12,805 bases of DNA from Smittium mucronatum (lineage: Eukaryota > Kickxellomycota > Harpellomycetes > Harpellales > Legeriomycetaceae): contig LSSL01004012.1 of assembly GCA_001953115.1 (NCBI GenBank), forward strand, positions 1 through 12,805, in the 5' to 3' direction. Below are positions 10,548 through 12,805 of this stretch, piece after piece. A program made the translations under genes and the position numbers. The stretch's first letter is position 1, and every line of letters starts with the position of its first letter. The notes below the pieces were generated by a model. That model did not search any database. It saw nothing but the letters and a program-made list of their open reading frames with translations, and was not told the origin of the DNA.

Positions 10548-10727
10548 ATGTATATTAAAACAACTCCCATAAAAAATCTTTTTATCGTACCACCTTCACG
10601 TTTTCAACTCATTCAACTGGCCTATATATTTAATAAGCGTTTACTTAACAAGTATCCTGTAAAAAATGGGGGTATTTCCAAAACTTATTGCTTTATTATA
10701 TCGATTACTTTTTTAATTTTCGTATAA
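10548..10727 (+). other. Small open frame (59 codons) ending just before the left repeat arm
   Basis: ATG at 10548 opens a 59-codon frame. Its stop (10725-10727) lies two bases before the first base shared by both inverted-repeat arms. The product is basic and then hydrophobic. It includes a PPSRFQLIQLAYIF stretch loosely like the PP....LIQPLD block of pogo/DDE_1 transposases, but without the catalytic Asp. No other evidence of expression or homology is visible. It may be a transposon relic or chance. Confidence 0.15.
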
Positions 10728-10729
10728 AC

Positions 10730-11048
10730 TCTGGTAAGCTTCTAGAAGCCAATCAGTTTATTAAACTTTTTAAAAACCTAATATATTTTTACTCCAAATA
10801 AATTTATTGCACTAGAAAATACCAAATATAGATTCATAAAAAATACTTTATACTCAATATAATAATAAATTTGAACAATAATTGTCCAAAAAACTTTTCC
10901 CAAATACAAAAAGAGCATGAAAATAAAATTAACATAAGTTTGCTCCGATACAGTTACAGTATAAAGTTATTTTTTATCATTAACTTCGGAAATAGTATCA
11001 ATAAAATTATAAAATAACATTTTCGGTTATGCAAATGTGAATTAATTT
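10730..11048 (+). repeat. Left arm of 319-bp perfect inverted repeat
   Basis: Every base from 10730 to 11048 pairs with 12805 down to 12487 with no mismatch or indel (paired positions always sum to 23535). The match ends at 11049. The outer end holds a 12-bp palindrome, GCTTCTAGAAGC (10738-10749). An internal tandem TACAGT duplication lies at 10949-10960. Such features can be transposase-binding sites in long-TIR elements, but this is inference. Confidence 0.97.
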
Positions 11049-11270
11049 GTTGTGGATTTTTCGTTTTATGTTTTTATCTGTAATTTTTAAGTTCGATTGT
11101 TTTAAAATTGATGTTTTAGAACTAATATTTTTTAAATATTCAGCTAACAGAATATTAAATAGTCAATTTTTCTGATTCAGAATATAATTTTATTTATAAT
11201 AACTAATTACTTTTATTTAAGCATATTAAATTAATATTTGTAACACATCTATTAGGAAAACCCCACATAA
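11049..11270 (+). other. Core segment between left arm and transposase start, no feature
   Basis: 222 bp of A+T-rich DNA. It would hold the transposase promoter if the element was once active. No specific site is recognised. Confidence 0.3.
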
Positions 11271-12308
11271 ATGGATAATTTAACCGATTTCTACATTGAG
11301 AATAAAGATTCTTAATCATTGGAACATAAATTATCCTATAATCCCTTTTTAGATGAAAATTCAAACCAGAATTATTTTCTAAAAAAAAAAGAAAATCAAA
11401 ACAAAACAAGAAAATGATACCCAATTCTATACTTTTACATGATAAAAGATCTAACGAAAATATCCGATAATATTTAGGTCTTTAGATTTCAACAGTTAGA
11501 AGGCTTAGTAAAATATTGTATTGGACCAATTGGATCTTGATAAATTTATTGATTTTACTAAGAGGAAAAAAAACAGAAGAAAGAAAAAATCAAAGCTTTT
11601 TTCGTCTATATCTTTACAGATTTTAGATGATCCGTAGTTGAAGTTGCTAGAGATAAAGATAATTATAAATTGATGGATATTTTTTATAAATCGATAATTA
11701 CATAGAGTAATTAAGGAAAAGAGATATTCCCAAAAAACACTAATTTTAATTCTCATATAAAGAAATATTCAAAAATTTCTGAATCTGCTACAGGAATTTT
11801 TACAAAAATAAAAAATATTTCCGATTAATCATTAATTTACTTAGATGAAACAGGAATTATTCTTCATTTATTCAGAACATAAGGCTATTTGGTAATCAAT
11901 TCAATAACTATATTAGATCTTTTAGGTATTAAGGGAGTTAATTTGACTATTCTTGAATTAATATCCATTTCGAGAATTTTATGCTACCAAATAAGCAAAA
12001 TACCTTATAAAAAAGCAGTTTTAATATATTTTTAAGCGCAAAAGTATTACCAATTATTGAGGATGAAAAATTGCTTGTGGTGGCTAATCCAAGCTTCCAC
12101 AAATATAAAACTACATGATCTAATTTTTATTCATAGTTAATATTCAGAAAATTTTACCTGCGTATTCACATCAGCTTAATACTATTGAAGATATTTTTTC
12201 AACAGAAAATGTCGATACATATGTTTAAACCCATCAGCTGCAGATTACTAAACTATTAGAGAGTATGCTGTTACGCTTTTAGAATCTTTTGGTTATGTAG
12301 TGTACTAA
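11271..12308 (+). pseudogene. Tc1/mariner-type DD34E transposase pseudogene
   Basis: Transposases of this family cut and paste the element with a DDE catalytic triad. A plausible ATG (11271) begins MDNLTDFYIENKDS and meets a stop at 11313. A basic stretch, FTKRKKNRRKKKSK, lies near 11551-11592, followed by short protein-like runs. The catalytic domain is clear. YLDETG (11838-11855) carries the first Asp. GVNLTILELIS (11934-11966) follows in the same frame. LLVVANPSFHK (12071-12103) is the VVMDN.SFH block with Asp changed to Ala at 12083-12085. LPAYSHQLNTIED (12154-12192) is the LPPYSPDLNPIE block with its Glu at 12187-12189. From second Asp to Glu is 104 nt, one base short of the 35 codons of DD34E, so a single-base deletion is likely between them. 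A possible C-terminus, AVTLLESFGYVVY, ends at stop 12306-12308. A full reading would be about 346 codons, the usual length. At least six stops and several frameshifts make it non-functional. Confidence 0.85.
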
Positions 12309-12486
12309 TATTTGAGGCATATGATGCGGTGGGTGGATATTGGCATTGCAAAACAGTTATTAATATAAAAATAAAAAATTGATTGTTATTATTTTATACA
12401 TATTAACTAATATTCGTTTTTTATCAATTAAATTTATATATTCAAATTTAACTGATGATGAATATTAATTGAAAAAATTATAAAAA
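12309..12486 (+). other. Core segment between transposase relic and right arm, no feature
   Basis: 178 bp, A+T-rich apart from a short G-richer patch near 12326-12350. Nothing recognised. Confidence 0.3.
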
Positions 12487-12805
12487 AAATTAATTCACAT
12501 TTGCATAACCGAAAATGTTATTTTATAATTTTATTGATACTATTTCCGAAGTTAATGATAAAAAATAACTTTATACTGTAACTGTATCGGAGCAAACTTA
12601 TGTTAATTTTATTTTCATGCTCTTTTTGTATTTGGGAAAAGTTTTTTGGACAATTATTGTTCAAATTTATTATTATATTGAGTATAAAGTATTTTTTATG
12701 AATCTATATTTGGTATTTTCTAGTGCAATAAATTTATTTGGAGTAAAAATATATTAGGTTTTTAAAAAGTTTAATAAACTGATTGGCTTCTAGAAGCTTA
12801 CCAGA
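12487..12805 (-). repeat. Right arm of 319-bp perfect inverted repeat (reaches window edge)
   Basis: Exact reverse complement of 10730-11048. The outer palindrome GCTTCTAGAAGC reappears at 12786-12797. The arm is still matching at the final base, so its true outer end lies at or beyond 12805. A contig break in the middle of such a repeat is a common assembly outcome. Confidence 0.97.

Larger units (their letters stand above)
2951..10729. other. A+T-rich gene desert (about 7.8 kb)
   Basis: Composition changes near 2.9-3.0 kb to very A+T-rich DNA dominated by A and T homopolymers. No intact gene, tRNA or rRNA is recognised. The parts with nothing to report beyond simple repeats are about 2951-4140, 4807-5480, 5712-6390, 6649-7799, 8157-9413 and 9961-10547. 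Between these lie protein-like, stop-poor plus-strand stretches, annotated separately as possible gene relics. A desert this long is unusual for a compact yeast genome and fits pericentromeric, subtelomeric or transposon-graveyard DNA. Confidence 0.7.
10730..12805 (+). mobile_element. Decayed Tc1/mariner-like DNA transposon with long inverted repeats (right end at or beyond window edge)
   Basis: Two perfect inverted arms of 319 bp enclose a 1438-bp core that contains a broken DD34E transposase reading from left to right. Total length is at least 2076 bp. Tc1-like elements with terminal repeats of a few hundred base pairs (for example Tc3 and Minos) are known, so size and plan fit. The outer boundaries are not fixed: the match reaches the last base of the window, so the arms may be longer. 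A TA dinucleotide, the target of this superfamily, lies just outside the left arm (10722-10725, TATA), but the matching right flank is not in the window. Alternative reading: an inverted-repeat chromosomal structure, such as a centromere, that has captured a transposase relic. Confidence 0.6.

Noticed and set aside
10463..10640. Possible pogo/Fot1 (DDE_1) transposase fragment: HSHHCLKVENLE followed by VPPSRFQLIQLAY
   Set aside because: The resemblance to HSSH.LTLEFL and LPP....LIQPLD is suggestive. However, both catalytic Asp positions read Tyr, the two blocks are in different frames, and their spacing is about 53 codons instead of about 36.
11203..11756. Minus-strand open frames of 73 and 83 codons in the repeat core
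   Set aside because: They are antisense to the transposase relic and consist mostly of F, I and L from A+T-rich sequence.
1..12805. CRISPR array, bacterial operon, telomeric repeat or rRNA
   Set aside because: No regularly spaced repeats, no ribosome-binding-site-led gene clusters, no telomere-like tandem G-rich repeats, and no rRNA-like G+C-rich block were seen.

Overview
The window looks like nuclear DNA of an ascomycete yeast (budding-yeast type). The only recognisable intact gene is the 5' part of a fungal-type cystathionine beta-lyase (STR3), reading leftward off the left edge. The remaining ~12.3 kb holds no intact gene that I can support. A bacterium is very unlikely: there is no operon structure, coding density is close to zero, and the lyase is of the fungal type. 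The species cannot be resolved from this sequence.

Layout. (1) 1-446, minus strand: STR3 N-terminal half with ATG at 446. (2) 447 to about 2.95 kb: a long upstream intergenic region of mixed composition, with purine-rich and C-rich islands, two G-quadruplex-type motifs (1610-1639 on +, 2561-2587 on -) and a 16-bp palindrome. (3) About 2.95-10.73 kb: a very A+T-rich desert (by eye around 80% A+T) of homopolymer runs, microsatellites and many stop codons. Several plus-strand stretches in it are unusually stop-poor and protein-like (about 4141-4806, 5481-5711, 6391-6645, 7800-8156, 9414-9960). They look like eroded coding sequence, but I cannot name a family. (4) 10730-12805: a perfect inverted repeat. 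A 319-bp left arm (10730-11048) is identical, base for base, to the reverse complement of the last 319 bp of the window (12487-12805). The arms enclose a 1438-bp core.

The core carries a badly broken transposase gene of the Tc1/mariner (DDE_3, DD34E) type, about 11271-12308 on the plus strand. The catalytic blocks can still be read in order: YLDETG, then VVANPSFHK (second catalytic Asp replaced by Ala), then LPAYSHQLNTIED. The unit of at least 2.08 kb is therefore best read as a decayed Tc1-like DNA transposon with long terminal inverted repeats, or as an inverted-repeat structure built from one. The contrast is the main puzzle: the gene is ruined by stops and frameshifts, yet the arms show no difference at all. 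That implies recent homogenisation, recent copying or cross-mobilisation, or a selected inverted-repeat role. A large gene-free A+T-rich region with a homogenised inverted repeat also resembles the inverted-repeat centromeres of some yeasts; this is a hypothesis only. The right arm runs off the window, so the full arm length is unknown.
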